A DNA stretch of 64,000 bases from Rhodocollybia butyracea (Eukaryota > Basidiomycota > Agaricomycetes > Agaricales > Omphalotaceae), in contig JADNRY010000005.1 in the NCBI GenBank assembly GCA_015501585.1, positions 496,001 to 560,000 on the forward strand, read 5' to 3'. The position numbers and the translations under genes were made by a program. The notes under the pieces are model-generated. The model had not been told where the DNA came from. It made no database searches and saw nothing but the letters and a program-made list of their open reading frames with translations. Positions 38,001 to 49,399 of this stretch are shown one piece after another (position 1 is the first letter of the stretch; each line of letters begins with the position of its first letter).

Positions 38001-39666
38001 ATTGCGCGCCGTTGGCGCGTTCTCTCCAGCGGTTACCAAGTTGTGGATCTGTCAACGCCCATGGTTCTAGCTTCGGAGGGGTGCTTGAAGTATCGATAAC
38101 ATCTAGCATGCATTCTTAGGTCTGATTCACGAAGGTCAAGAAAGGGAAAAAAAGCATACCCTCAATCTGTGTCACATCTGCAAGATCTGGATAGTCACTC
38201 TGGTTTTTCACCAGCCCTGGAAACGATAAGAGGAGTTCATCTTCGCTGATTGTAATTTTCCCGTCTCCTTTGAGAACACGCCAGCTAACTTTACCACTTC
38301 TTCGGGCCACCTGCTCCATCCTCCAGCAGCGAGCATAGAAATGGCCTTGACGTTGGAACCACCGGTGGGGCATATATATCAACCCAGAGCGCAGCATACA
38401 GGGCTCAAAAATATAATAGTCCTCGCCATGGATGCGGGCCATTGGTCCAAGTTCGTCGTCTGGAATTTCATCGAGCCAACGGGCAAACTGTCGGGCTTCA
38501 GAGACGTTTTTTGTAGCCCGATCTTCGGGGTAAAACAAAAGTTTCTCGCGAATACGAGGGTTTGACATCTCCTATTTCTTTAAGTTAGCGGCCTCTAGTA
38601 CTGGAAATTCTTTTAGTAAATACCTGAGAAATGATGTCTGCAAGGCTGTTGACATAGTAGGTGTGCCCAAAAGCCCCTTTGTACTTATAAGTCTGTATAC
38701 CATATAGCTTTTGTAAACGGCTGTCAAGGTCTTTCATTGTTTTGACAGAGGTAACGTCTTCTACACCGTTGATCTTCAAGAGCCAAACAAACAGCTCAAG
38801 TTGCCGTACAGAGAAAACTGAGCGGGGAAGGTGCATTAAGATATCAAGAGTACAAGCCTTGAAAGAGTTAGTTATTACAATGTGAACAGCTAGTAAAACG
38901 TACCGTTCTGTTTGGCCACGGAAACCATTCTCGAGAAGAAACATGATCTGTGTGAGGCCGTTTATTAAGAAGTCCATCAAATGGATTAAAGGCGTCGGAA
39001 TCTATAAATGTTATAAATGGGATTTCTAGTATAAGCCACAAAAATTTACCTCTGGTGTTGGGGTTCGATTCTTCTGAGCGAGCGTCGTCGGAGTCGGAGT
39101 CTGAATGCTCAACGCCAAACTCATCTTCTGAGTTGATAGCATCGGGCCCATGCTCAAATATGTTGAGCATGTAGCCGGCCAACGTTTGGATGGAATCTGC
39201 TTCCTGGGCTCCAGAAAACTGAGGAGCCAGCTCATCCAGTTCATCCCAAACAGAGGCCATCGGGTTTAAAAGTTGGGGGGAAGACTCATTCATGAAGTCA
39301 GAAAGAGGGGGTAAGGTCTCTGTTGGGGCATCGGGGTCACTGAATGTCTGCATCAAGCGGGTCAGAGCCAGGTCAGAGACATTATTGATTGGAATAGCAG
39401 GGGATGGTGCGGTGTTTGAAGAGGATAGGCGACGAAGATTTTTCGACATGCTTCTGGGTCTTCTCATGGTTATAGGCATTGTATGGTGTATGGCCGATAG
39501 TGTGTCGGCAAATTAGGCAGTAAACACGCCACTCCTTCTTCTCGAATTCAAGACGCCAGACTGAAAAAAGCCATTACTGTATAGATTGTTGTTATGGAAG
39601 ATAGATAGGACTTGCCCCTTTCGTCGTCAAAGCCTTTGGGAGGCAATTTGCCGCGATATGACATCA
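35087..39666 (-). CDS. Transposase of the outer element (Tnp2/Plavaka-related)
   Basis: Large multi-exon transposase. The N-terminal exon (39666-39618) joins through a GC-AG intron to VWRLEFEKKEWRVYCLICRH, a zinc finger with C-x2-C and later His residues. The body includes SREWFPWPNRT, LDILMHLPRSVFSVRQLE, GHTYYVNSLADIISQ, PMARIHGEDYYIF, FPIWLYCDDTSGN, ALLGDNPMQSEFACHIGLRG, YFCRTCWVKG (CxxC), DTPVEILHVVLLGFVKYLWR and RFGPAMLFATEVFESFNAII. The C-terminus is GGFSRPDMWGQQMDYE, stop 35087. These are hallmarks of a widespread Agaricomycete transposase family related to Tnp2/Plavaka. Between the zinc-finger exon and TFSDPDAPTE (near 39350-39450) the frame changes, needing a weak-donor intron or a real frameshift; an ATG at 39479 in the second frame is an alternative start. 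Confidence 0.75.
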
Positions 39667-39871
39667 GTGACTAAATCTAGCGAAAAGGACGCCGTGCTGA
39701 GTAGAGAATTTCGTTCAGGTTCAATGTAGTACAAAAAAAAAACTATCCCGAGCGCTATCTACCGGTTTGAAACTCGGGTTCATATTTTGCCTCCTCAGCA
39801 CAAATTCAAATTTAACCTCAGGACCACCGGATCGTTTCAGCCCGAGCCGCAAGGGAGGGTTTGGCCGTGTA

Positions 39872-41572
39872 CTGTACGAGACTGTAGGCCGGGCTAAAGG
39901 CAGGTCCGGTGATGTCATGCGTGTACGTGACTGTGTAACCGGACGTTACATACTTTCCGTGCCGTCGTGGCGAATGATGTTAGGCTGATCGCCGCTCATC
40001 ATTCCGCATCCCGCTCACTGTCGCGCCTCCCGCTCATTGTCCCGCCTCCCTGTTCATTGTCCTGTCTCGGCCGCACTTTCTGTAACATGTAAGATTACTG
40101 CTATCAATCAAAGCATACAAACATCATTAATAAACTACTATGTTTGCACTGGAACGAGGTATGGAAATGAGTTGGTTTTGAGCAGACTGGCGGGAACGAA
40201 AATGTTGAGTTTGGATATCGGAAAAAAGATATCGTTCACACGATATCAGCCATCTTCATCGCATATGTTGATCTCACCCTTTAGATAAGGTGCTACACCT
40301 TGGTTCTTATCGATTATCATGGAGTGACTTTGTAGTGCTTTGTATGAGTTCCGAGGAGCCACCAGACATCGAACTAGAGCCCAATATGATGTTTGTTCAG
40401 CAACTGATGCTTGTGTATTGTGACCTGAGGCTTGTTCCCTCGCAGGGATATGGTAATCTAGTGCAGACCATATTGGTCTGCCTATGTGTCAGCAAGCGAA
40501 GAAGTATGCCGGCCAACCACATTCTCAAGCCTAATTGCATGGTATTTCTCTTTGTTGGGGTCAGTATGTACTTAAGGTGATGTTCATCTATGTAGTCTAT
40601 GTATAACTCGTTATCTTCTATGTGGACACTGGCAGTGATTCGTGCTATGTATGAGTATACTATCAGAACATGACCTTGTTCAAGTTGAGATTGAACATTT
40701 AATGACGGCAACACTTGCAGTAGCTCTCTTGCTGTCAGTCCATTATACCAGCCCTTAGTACTTACAAGATTGTCGGTAATACTAATTATTACCTCAGATA
40801 ACATCGAATAGTATCAAATGCGCTAATCAGTTTAGCAAGACAATAACTAGTAGGGTCTGTCATTGCAACGAATATGATTTAACTATCATTGAAACTTCTC
40901 AATAGTATCATTAACATAGATTGTTGGGAAATACTATCCATACGCATCTAGCAAATACATACAGCTTTGGCATTCCTCTATAACTTTAAGAATATACAAC
41001 ATGAGCTTACCAGGTACTGTACAGCCCGAGTCGATACTAATTGCGCTGAGCAGCATCTTTGAGCGCCCTCTATACAACCGAGATAAGCTCATTCTCTTTA
41101 CTCACATACTTATTGACACGCTGCCAGTGTAGCATATTTGACTCGTACAGGTGCTTATAATATCGTTGCTTTGAGTTTATTTGGCTTCTACAGATAGAAG
41201 CCAATACATTTCCCCTTCTGGCCTTCCGGAATCACGTCGAACAGACTCAATGTTTGTGATTACCTGCCCGCCCGCCCTCCTGAAAACTGGCTGATTTCCA
41301 TGTTCTAGTGCAGTAGTTTAATGGTATACTTTGATTAATAAATCTTAGTTACACATGCTACAGACAGTGCGGGATAAGATGGGACAATGAGCAAGGAGGC
41401 GGGAAAATGAGCGGGAGGCGCGACAGTGAGCGGGATGCGGAATGATGAGCGGCGATCAGCCTAACATCATTCGCCACGACGGCACGGAAAGTATGTAACG
41501 TCCGGTTACACAGTCACGTACACGCATGACATCACCGGACCTGCCTTTAGCCCGGCCTACAGTCTCGTACAG
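39872..41572. mobile_element. Non-autonomous 1.7-kb TIR element, TA target duplication
   Basis: The ends are inverted repeats of about 220 bp (39872-40090 and 41352-41572), beginning CTGTACGAGACTGTAGGCC. They look identical over about the first 165 bp and then diverge gradually. Flanked by TA on both sides (39870-39871, 41573-41574). It abuts the inner edge of the outer transposon's right TIR. The 1.26-kb interior (40091-41351) has no supported gene. TA duplication resembles Tc1/mariner-type insertion, but no transposase is present to confirm. Near-identical ends indicate recent insertion. Confidence 0.85.
39980..40070 (+). repeat. Tandem ~19-bp repeats inside the TIR
   Basis: About four copies of a unit like CCGCTCATTGTCCCGCCTC in the left TIR; a matching inverted set is at about 41375-41465 in the right TIR. 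They are where left and right TIRs start to differ. Confidence 0.7.
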
Positions 41573-41726
41573 TAGTCAAAATTCCTCAGTAAAGGCCTTT
41601 ATAACTATAGTAGTACTTTAGCATGTTTATCCATATCTAGGCTCTAGCCGCAAACGCTACGTATATATAGCGAACATCAACCGATCAATCGGTCTTATAC
41701 ATACAGTTACCTGGGATTAACAGGTG
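41573..41726 (-). repeat. Right TIR of outer transposon
   Basis: 154 bp, inverted copy of 20219-20372 with one mismatch, followed by the 8-bp target duplication ATGTTCAT at 41727-41734. Confidence 0.9.
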
Positions 41727-41734
41727 ATGTTCAT

Positions 41735-44233
41735 CCGAGTCGTGAGCTGTCGTGAGTCGAAGACGGCATGTGAACCCTTCATCGGAAACCTAATTACTCA
41801 CCGAGAAAGCAGAGCGAAATCTGAAGGACGACTGAAATAGACGCATTAACCACGGAGTATTGTTGCCAGCCAGAATACAGATCTGACTCACTTTTTTAGT
41901 TTTAGGATGTGCACAATGCTCACGATGTAGTAGGGTCCCATTTCGCCAGCTGGCAGTCTCACCTTCAAGTTTTGAACGGTTTACTTGGTTATTCTGAGAA
42001 AACTCTGGTCCCAACACAACTTCAAATCTTACATAGTTAAACAGCTGAAACAACGCTTGTGTCGCGGTCCAATCCCCGAGTAGAAGAAAGAACCCACATA
42101 CAAACAGATACAAACCCCGTTGAAGAGTAGATGGGAAAGAACGCCAAAAGTTCGATGTTCTGCATTAATTTTGAAGTTAGGCGTACCAAAACATTCCTTT
42201 TTCGGCGTTTCTCCTGGTCTAGAAACACATGAATGATGGTCGAGGAGGTTGATTGTGAGAAATTTAGGGAGGGGACTTAAACCATGAACACATGCCTTTA
42301 TGGTAGTCGTGGTGATGGCTTGGAAATCTTTCTTAATCGTAGAGTGGTGTGCTTCGCCCTCCTGGAAATAACTCTGAGGGAACACAAAGTACTGATTTCG
42401 TGCACAAACTCTGGAAATACACGGGTACTCCGTCACGTATAGAACTGCGGCAGGCCGTTAAAGAAGTCAAGCACGAAAGAAGCAAGGTATCCCGAGTCGA
42501 TCTATTCATATCTATGAAAAAAGAAAGGATTGTAAGTACAACTACGAAGCCCCCTCCTGTTTCATTAATGAGCGGAGATACGCTCATCGCCTCCTGAACA
42601 TTTAGGCAAAGTTAATGAAGTATTTAGATAATGCTTTAGAGCATGGCTGAATAGTACTTACCGTTGCGGGTGGAAAGGAAAGCATCAGATGATTTCAAGA
42701 AGCGATGGGACGGAACTAGTTTGCTCGAACAGAATAGAATGAACGACGACTCCAGAGAACCGATGGGCTGGAACTGGATTTCTCGATGAACATCCGAGGC
42801 TTTTCCAGATTATCATTGTCTGGTTGTCCCTAGATTGAAGTCAAATATTCGGATAACAACCTTGGGGCCGAGCTGGAAGGAGATCATCGATGAAATCCAA
42901 AGTGGAGAAGTTCTGCCGTGAAACTGCCTTTGTAGGCTGGGTAAGGAAAGTCAGAATTAATGAACCTTTTTCCGCGTTCGCCTCGCGCAATGAGATGAAA
43001 CCATTATCTCTGCTTTTTCTTCCTGAAGTGAATGGATCCCAAAGCCAATCTACGCCGCAGGTCACCATGTCAAACTCCAGGGGACCCATTTACCTTTTTA
43101 ATCCTGCCCTTTCTTCGGACTCAGGCTAGATCAAAGAGCTGAATGACACCAAAATAAGAATATTTGTACATGGTGTTGACCAAGCAGGACGCAGCGTGTA
43201 TGATGCCTAACCACTCGATCAAAGCTATGAACTTTACGAAACAAAGGTGGTTGAATCTGGTTGTTGCCCACAGAAGTGTTTGGTGTTCTCAGATGAGTTC
43301 GGGTGCCGTTAATAGTGTGACTGTATAGATATATCAAGGCCTCAAGAGGACAAGTATAAATGCGTCTACTTCACACTCCATCGTTCTTCATTCGCCGTGT
43401 CTACGAGCCTTCCCTGGATTCAACTCACCAAACATGTGTTACTGGCGTAGGTTAGCACACTCCACCCCCCTTTAATAGGCCAGGTACTCACTGTTGCCGC
43501 CGCAGGGTACGCAACATATATACCAGGTAATTGTTTATTCCAGCGTAGGTCAACCAAAACCTATCATTTTCGATGTAGATGTGGACATGGGGTTAACTTG
43601 GTATGTTCCAACAGCGCTATTGGTCGTCCGAACGACTCAACATTTTTGGACCGAAATAGCCTGAGGAAGAGGTGAGTACATTTGCATAACAGTTGAGTTT
43701 GCTTGCTGACAACTTAAAGATAAAATGTGACCTGGTTAATTGCAAGTTTAGTCCAGCCCATCGACGGGATTGCTCTAATTGTGCACAGACATGCTGGCAG
43801 TAGTGAGCATTTTTGCTGTAATTATATGCCATCGTTGCTAGGCCTGATCTTGGCATTGTCCAGCCGCCAATACCCGCAACAATACTGTTAGTATCTTTGC
43901 ATTGCAAACACCGTTAAACCTCCACTGAGTTTCTTTTAAAGCGCCACATATTAGCGACAGACTTTGTCCCGCATGTAGTAACAGCGCTCAATGATGATTA
44001 TTCAGATGATAGTCGCGTATACGATTCACGAGCCTACATGTACCTATGTATCAGCGGAAAATATGTTCCAAAGCTCATCACTGACTTGATAAATAACGAG
44101 CGACGGCGGCATTGGTGGGATGGTTTTTAGTACCTCACAGATGAATTGCAGAGGTAAACGAAAGACCGAGAGCTCAACGATAACCCTTCAATGCACCAAC
44201 CTCTATGTGAAAAGCAAGCACGAAGTAACGAGA
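41735..44233. other. 2.5-kb region without a confident gene
   Basis: Open frames of 80-135 codons on both strands (minus 42029-42436 and 42841-43089; plus 42349-42597 and 42890-43129) compete with each other. Two stretches read like coding sequence (minus FTSGRKSRDNGFISLREANAEKG; plus VHKLWKYTGTPSRIELRQAV) but I could not chain exons or name a family. Could be a decayed gene. Confidence 0.35.
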
Positions 44234-44707
44234 TCAATCGTCCCCAATATTGTGTTTTTTCTTCAGCTGGGTCAGCTCTTCTTCACGACGAGCCAAGTCG
44301 GCTTTCGCCGCTGCAGCATCCTGTTTAGCTGGCATATGATAGAGTACCACAATATATCGTTCTTGCAAGTGGAAGCCGTTCAAATGGTCGAGGGCGTTTT
44401 TTGCCTAAACTTGCAAGGTCAGCTTGAGTATATTTAGAAAATACGGTCGCGTACATCCATAACATCATCAAAAACAACAAAAGCAGTTCCTTTGGTCTTT
44501 TGTTCATTCCCTATCCTAATCTGTCGAATGCTTCCATACCGTCCAAAGAGGTCGTACAAGTCCTCCCCAGTTATTTGGTAATTTAAATTTTTGACAAAGA
44601 GGATTCGATTGGCACCAGCAGGAAGCTTAGCCTAAGAGGATGGAACTACGATTAGAGATTTACGAGTGATAGTACTTAGAACATACCGCCGGACGAGCGA
44701 GCGCCAT
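44234..44707 (-). CDS. SF3B6: Splicing factor SF3B subunit 6 (p14/SF3b14a)
   Basis: RRM protein of the U2 snRNP SF3b complex that contacts the branch-point adenosine region and SF3B1. Start ATG 44707 (MALARPA), a 53-bp intron, then AKLPAGANRILFVKNLNYQIT (RNP2 at ILFVKNL), DLYDLFGRYGSIRQIRIG, TKGTAFVVFDDVMD (RNP1-like). After an intron come AKNALDHLNGFHLQERYIVV and VLYHMPAK, with a charged C-terminal helix ending KKKHNIGDD, stop 44234-44236. Length about 125 residues, as in the human protein. Three exons, intact. It is isolated between gene-poor stretches. Confidence 0.93.
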
Positions 44708-47090
44708 GACTGTTAAAGACAAGAATCAGAAGGCAGCACGTGGATTTCTGAATCTAAGCGCCGAACCAATGCTCGTGTTCAATCAACAATGGTTAATCCC
44801 CACGTAGCTATTCCTGAGTCCTACACCGCGGGGGGAGGCCAAGGTGCTTAAGTTTGGAGAAAAAATCTAATCACTACTGTACTGCCATGCTTCGCTAAAG
44901 AGTATTGAAAGAGAAGGTTCCGTTGATCGGACTCGTAAGTATCAAGCTCGAGGGTGAATTGTGGTCGTCCAATATCATAGGAGTGGTGGGGCATGGAGAT
45001 CCAGTGCGGGTTTAACAAAGGCCAGATAATGTTAGTAGATACAGGTTGAATTTAGACAAATAAATGAGTTCGAGAGACAGTGAGTAGTAGCAAGAGAAGC
45101 CAAGTCTTCAGATTTCATAGTACTATCAGGCCATGCTGAAAAAAACGAGCTTGAAAGAGTTATCTGCGCGGAGGTCCCATCGACGATCGCTAGGACTCAT
45201 GGCGTTAGCTCAAAAGTGTGATATTTTGGTGTTGTTAAGAAGAATTAAAATCCTAAGCTTGAGGTTTCATTGACAAATTGATTAACGACTTTCCGTAAAC
45301 TTGCCAGCCCAAAGGAGCATTGAGGTTGAAGGACGAAATAAGCGAAATACCTTTCGCATTGCTCATAAAGCTTTGAACACCTGTCCGAGGAGATTTTGAA
45401 TTAATTGGAGAATTAAAAGTGATGGGTGGATACTAACCAGCAGAGTTTTCGTCTGGTTACTTACGCAATGGATTTCACTTGATGACCATGTAGGTATCCC
45501 AGCCTGCATACCTTACTGGCAAGTTGTGAGGTAAGGATCGGAGGATTGTGAACTTATACACGAAAAATCAAAAACTTGCATAACTTGGACGTCCGGTGTC
45601 CGATCGAACACATCCAGAAAGCGCTGCACTCAGAAGCGGCCAGTGAAAGTTGTGAAATATGTAATTGTCTTACAATTGGGGGAGAAACCCGTAGGTTGAG
45701 CAAGAAAGGAAGAATGTCACTCATTAAATGTTACCTAGCGCGACACAGCGAAGATCTGTTCAAATGAAAATTGGTGGTCCACGAGTCATCGCGCGATTCA
45801 ACGTCGAAGGCTGCAGTAGTTCATATGACCGCAAGAACCTATTCAATGGTCCCTCCTTTTGATGGAAAACATGTTCGTCTCCGCTGCTACCGATGAATAA
45901 ACAATCGTTATGGGTGTCAGAACGGAACTCGGGGAAAGAAATTATAGATATCAAAACTGTACTGTCTTATCGCATGGCTTCATGATCGAGCACATTTGAA
46001 TGATCACTGCCGCGGTACTGACGTCTTTTTCTTCTTGGGATTCGGAGATAGCATCCCCCACTCCACTCTGGGTTAAGAGTATCAAGACGGCAAATTTTCA
46101 TATTCTCGCAGTCGCTCGGATGTTTTTTGTGTTCAACGAGGGCGGCAAACGGTGAGTAATGATGTTGTAACTTGTAATAGATGATAGTTCGTGATAAAAA
46201 AGATTAGAGAAGACGCGGGGAACTCACCCTTCGAGAACCTCCTACTTGGACCAAAGCAGAAGTTTGCATATACAGCGAGCATGCAGGAAGTGAATTGTAT
46301 TTGGACTGGGAAGACACCCGAAGCATCGTGGGTTGTCTATGGTTCGGTGCTTCAGTTGAGAGCAATATGAAAAGCCCAATGATACCCCCTCTTGTCTGCG
46401 ACTCGTTTGGGTAGACGGTAGAACTTGATTAATGATCCGGGCGATAACCACCTCGGGGGCTCTCGGGGGCAGCGATGCCGGGTCGACAGATTCCTCATCT
46501 GCTTTTGCCATGCACTTTTATTATGACGGAGCAGACGATGGACATCTTTAAGTCGTCATCCAGAACTCACCATTTCTTCCACTTGGAGTTGACGTTGAGT
46601 GCCGACACTCAAGGATTATAGCGTTCGGTCACGGTCGGAGCAAAAGTCAGGGGATTCGGCATCGACAATAGCGCTGCAGAGGGTCAACGACTCGGAGATG
46701 TAACATTGATGCAAGTTAGGAGGTTTGTGTTTGAGGTTTCAATTCGACTATGTTGTTACTAGCCATTTCAGATCCTGAGGAATCCGAAAAGAGATGAGAT
46801 AGTAGAGACTGTACTTGACCTGGATGACTACCGATGAGCTTGTGTATCTCATTGTAGAGATAATTGGCTGCAGAGATGGGCGCTTCCGAACAAATTGCAG
46901 TGCCACTGTTGTGTGGCGGTGCATTGATGCTTAGTATAAATCAGGTTGATGGCTGTTTCGTTTCCGCTTTCCGAACGTGCTGGTCACTCTCAAGGAAGAG
47001 AAACGCATTTTTCCGCCATTTTTTGGTGCTGGTCACCTCGGTAAATCTCTTTCTGAAAGCCGAAAAGTTGGCTACGGCCCTGGAGAGGGA
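44708..47090. other. 2.4-kb gene-poor region
   Basis: No confident gene. A minus-strand frame at 46242-46511 begins MAKADEESVDPASLPPRAPEV and could be an exon of an unrecognised gene. A plus-strand frame near 46830 (TTDELVYLIVEIIG) slightly resembles an F-box start but is short. Contains the promoter of the downstream membrane protein. Confidence 0.35.
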
Positions 47091-48403
47091 ATGCAAAATT
47101 CTGCCACGCCTTCTTTTCCTCGACGATTAGAACTGACGACAAACGAGATAGTACAAGATGCAACAACCAGAATTCCTCGCTCCTTGTTTTATCTCACATG
47201 TTCTGCCCTCATCGTCACGTTTATTCTCCTCCTCGTATCGCTTTTGGACCTCGGTTACTGTTCACTCTGGCTGACACCGCCCCTCTGCGTTTTAACACTG
47301 ATATATTTTATCGGCGTCCTCATCGTATCTCGCATGCAACGTACAGTTGAAGACCCGACATATTTTCCTACTGTGGTCTTTGTGGGATATATATTGGCAT
47401 CGTTGTGGCTTATCGCTTCCATTTTGACCATTGTTGTGTTTGCGGTTTATCCACATATGGTCGATGCTTTGAAACAACAAGGGCTTCATTCGGTCACGGT
47501 TGGATTGCAGAGATTCGAGTGTTTTCTTTGCTTGGTTGATTTCGGTATTGTTGGTGGGTTTACGCTCAGGAGCCATGTTATTGCCATGGAGGAAGGCGAT
47601 CCTGAGAACTGGAGAGTGCTAGTGGAGAAGAATGAAACTCCCAATCCTGCAGCATCTAGAGTAAGCGATATTTGTATCGTTTTTCAGTGATTTATGATTC
47701 TCACAACTTGTTAGCTCCAAATACGGGGACATCGTCCAGGTAAAAAGTCTGTATCTTTCCCTTACTTTTTCTAACATGTCATCTAGTCAATCTAAGCGAT
47801 CTCCCCGTGGTTGACGAACCACCTCGTCCAGCTCCTTCCACCGGTCCTCCACCTGAATGGGTCACCGCTGCAGTACTTGAGGATAACATGTCAACTCCGA
47901 GAGAGCAAAGACCCGTTTCTCCTCTTCCCATCGTCTCCCCTAGGCCTCTCTCCGCTAGGCGACCACTTTCACCAGGTCCTTTTTCATCCAGAGTCCCAAA
48001 TTCACCATTCAGACCTCTGTCACCTGGAAATCTGGCTTCATCCCCACCATTCCTTTCTCCTCGACCTCCAGTCTCACCTCTTGGCGCTCTTTTCGCAGGA
48101 GCCACTGATTCACCTTATCCTCAGATTCAAATCTCATCTCCCCCAGCTTTAGACGACGTGTACGATGACTATTACGCCGAGGTCGAACGTCGTCTTTCTG
48201 CTCGTCGTTCCCGATTTGATAAAGTAGAAGGAGAGTCAGAGAAGGGACGTCATTCGCATGTAGCCAAAGTTGAGTATTCGGATGGAGATTCTATCTATGG
48301 CGACTCGGAGACTGGGATTGAGTCAGAGGCACCATCAAGCCCTGATAGATGGTCTGACGAAGATGAAGTCGAGGAGGAATATAAACCCAAGCACTCGCAC
48401 TAA
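47091..48403 (+). CDS. Four-helix membrane protein with Ser/Pro-rich C-tail (unknown)
   Basis: Start ATG 47091 (MQNSATPSFPRRLELT). Four hydrophobic segments: SLFYLTCSALIVTFILLLVS, PLCVLTLIYFIGVLIV, VVFVGYILASLWLIASILTI and a segment near residue 155 (FLCLVDFGIVGGFT). Two short introns (47661-47714 and 47741-47787) lead to a cytoplasmic tail of about 220 residues with repeated proline-directed sites (RPVSPLP, RPLSPGPF, RPLSPGN), then an acidic region and KPKHSH. The repeats suggest heavy phosphorylation. It resembles basidiomycete MARVEL-like tetraspanning proteins in layout, but family is not certain. The in-frame GTG at 46977 used by simple ORF calling is not a start. Confidence 0.65.
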
Positions 48404-48521
48404 CGTTGTACTTCAAGTAGTCGCAGGCGATCTATTCGTCACACAGTGCAGTAATACGATAATAAAGCGTTACATAAGTTATGTGCTGTAGTACAATCGC
48501 GTTAGTTAGATGGCAGTCAGT

Positions 48522-48949
48522 CTACACTTTCCCCAGCCTCCAAATCAACTTTTCTACAGTATGACAAGCATCTGGTCCCCTCGCACAAAGCACAGTTCCA
48601 ACCTGAGCATCTTTATCCTGTCCTCCGGCATCAGGAATGATACACTTTACATCTTCCTGGTCAGGGCAAGGGCAATCGTGAGGGTTGCTGACGCAGTCAA
48701 GCGTAGGGCACAAATACTGTGAACAAGAGGCTGGATAAACATTAGTTGAATTTTCTTATTGGGTGCATGATGGTGATACGCACCACTCTCTACATTCGAG
48801 GCCCATTGCGCTCCTCCTGAAGGCTGCTGTTGCTGCTGCTGATGACCATATTGTTGTCCACCGAACATTTGTTCAAAGAATTGAAATTGGGCAGCAGTGA
48901 GCGAAAATGCCCCGAAGAGAAATGCGAGGAATAGCGATAGTTTATACAT
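48522..48949 (-). CDS. LCL2: LCL2 (long chronological lifespan protein 2) homologue
   Basis: Small secreted/ER protein; the yeast relative is linked to ER-associated degradation and lifespan, mechanism unclear. Start ATG 48949 gives signal peptide [20 protein letters not shown], then [11 protein letters not shown] and a glutamine/histidine-rich run. One intron with a good gtgcgt donor joins to [20 protein letters not shown]. The cysteine-rich body continues with [17 protein letters not shown] and [15 protein letters not shown], matching LCL2, and stops at 48522. About 120 residues, the usual length. Conserved cysteines suggest disulfides. Confidence 0.88.
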
Positions 48950-49399
48950 TTCGTGGTATAAAGAGAGGCAAGGCCTTGTAGGCTCTATTAGACTTCTAAG
49001 TAGTGAAAGTTATGTATAATTTCTCATCGACGTGTCATTTTACGTGCACGTGCTATCTGATGAGTCACATCTGATAATCCGAATCGTCTTCAGATCCACA
49101 ACCAACGAAGTTCAAACATTCGTTTGGAGAAACATTGGCTCGCCCCCCTTCATCAAACTCAGAATCATGCATATATTTCTTACCAATATGGGTCGATGAA
49201 TATCTTTTATTGAACGTCGAGCGGGAGGACATCTGAGGACATTGAGGTACCGTTACACCGTAACTTTATCTTTCTTTATCTTCATAATATCAAAATGCAC
49301 AAACCTGAATCCCTGAATCCCTGAATCCAAGACCATCAAGGGTGAATTTGATAAACTCAAGGGAAAAGAAACAGCATGTCTTTCATCATGTCTGCTTTA
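48950..49399. other. Promoter region of LCL2 and flank of MITE-like element
   Basis: 450 bp, no gene. A short tandem of ctgaatcc occurs at about 49304-49328. Confidence 0.4.

Larger units (their letters stand above)
20219..41726 (-). mobile_element. Outer TIR DNA transposon, 8-bp TSD, with two nested insertions
   Basis: Both ends carry the same 154-bp inverted repeat (20219-20372 and 41573-41726), which differ at one base (third position, T versus C). Outside them lies an 8-bp direct repeat ATGTTCAT (20211-20218 and 41727-41734), a clear target duplication. Genes: transposase (35087-39666), TET/JBP-like relic (34150-34930), coiled-coil ORF (33452-34082) and an accessory gene split in two (21372-22022 and 32234-33215). 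Removing the 10.2-kb Plavaka insertion and the 1.7-kb TIR element leaves about 9.6 kb. The 8-bp duplication argues against a standard CACTA element, which makes 2-3 bp; superfamily is left open. Near-identical TIRs suggest recent activity. Confidence 0.88.
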
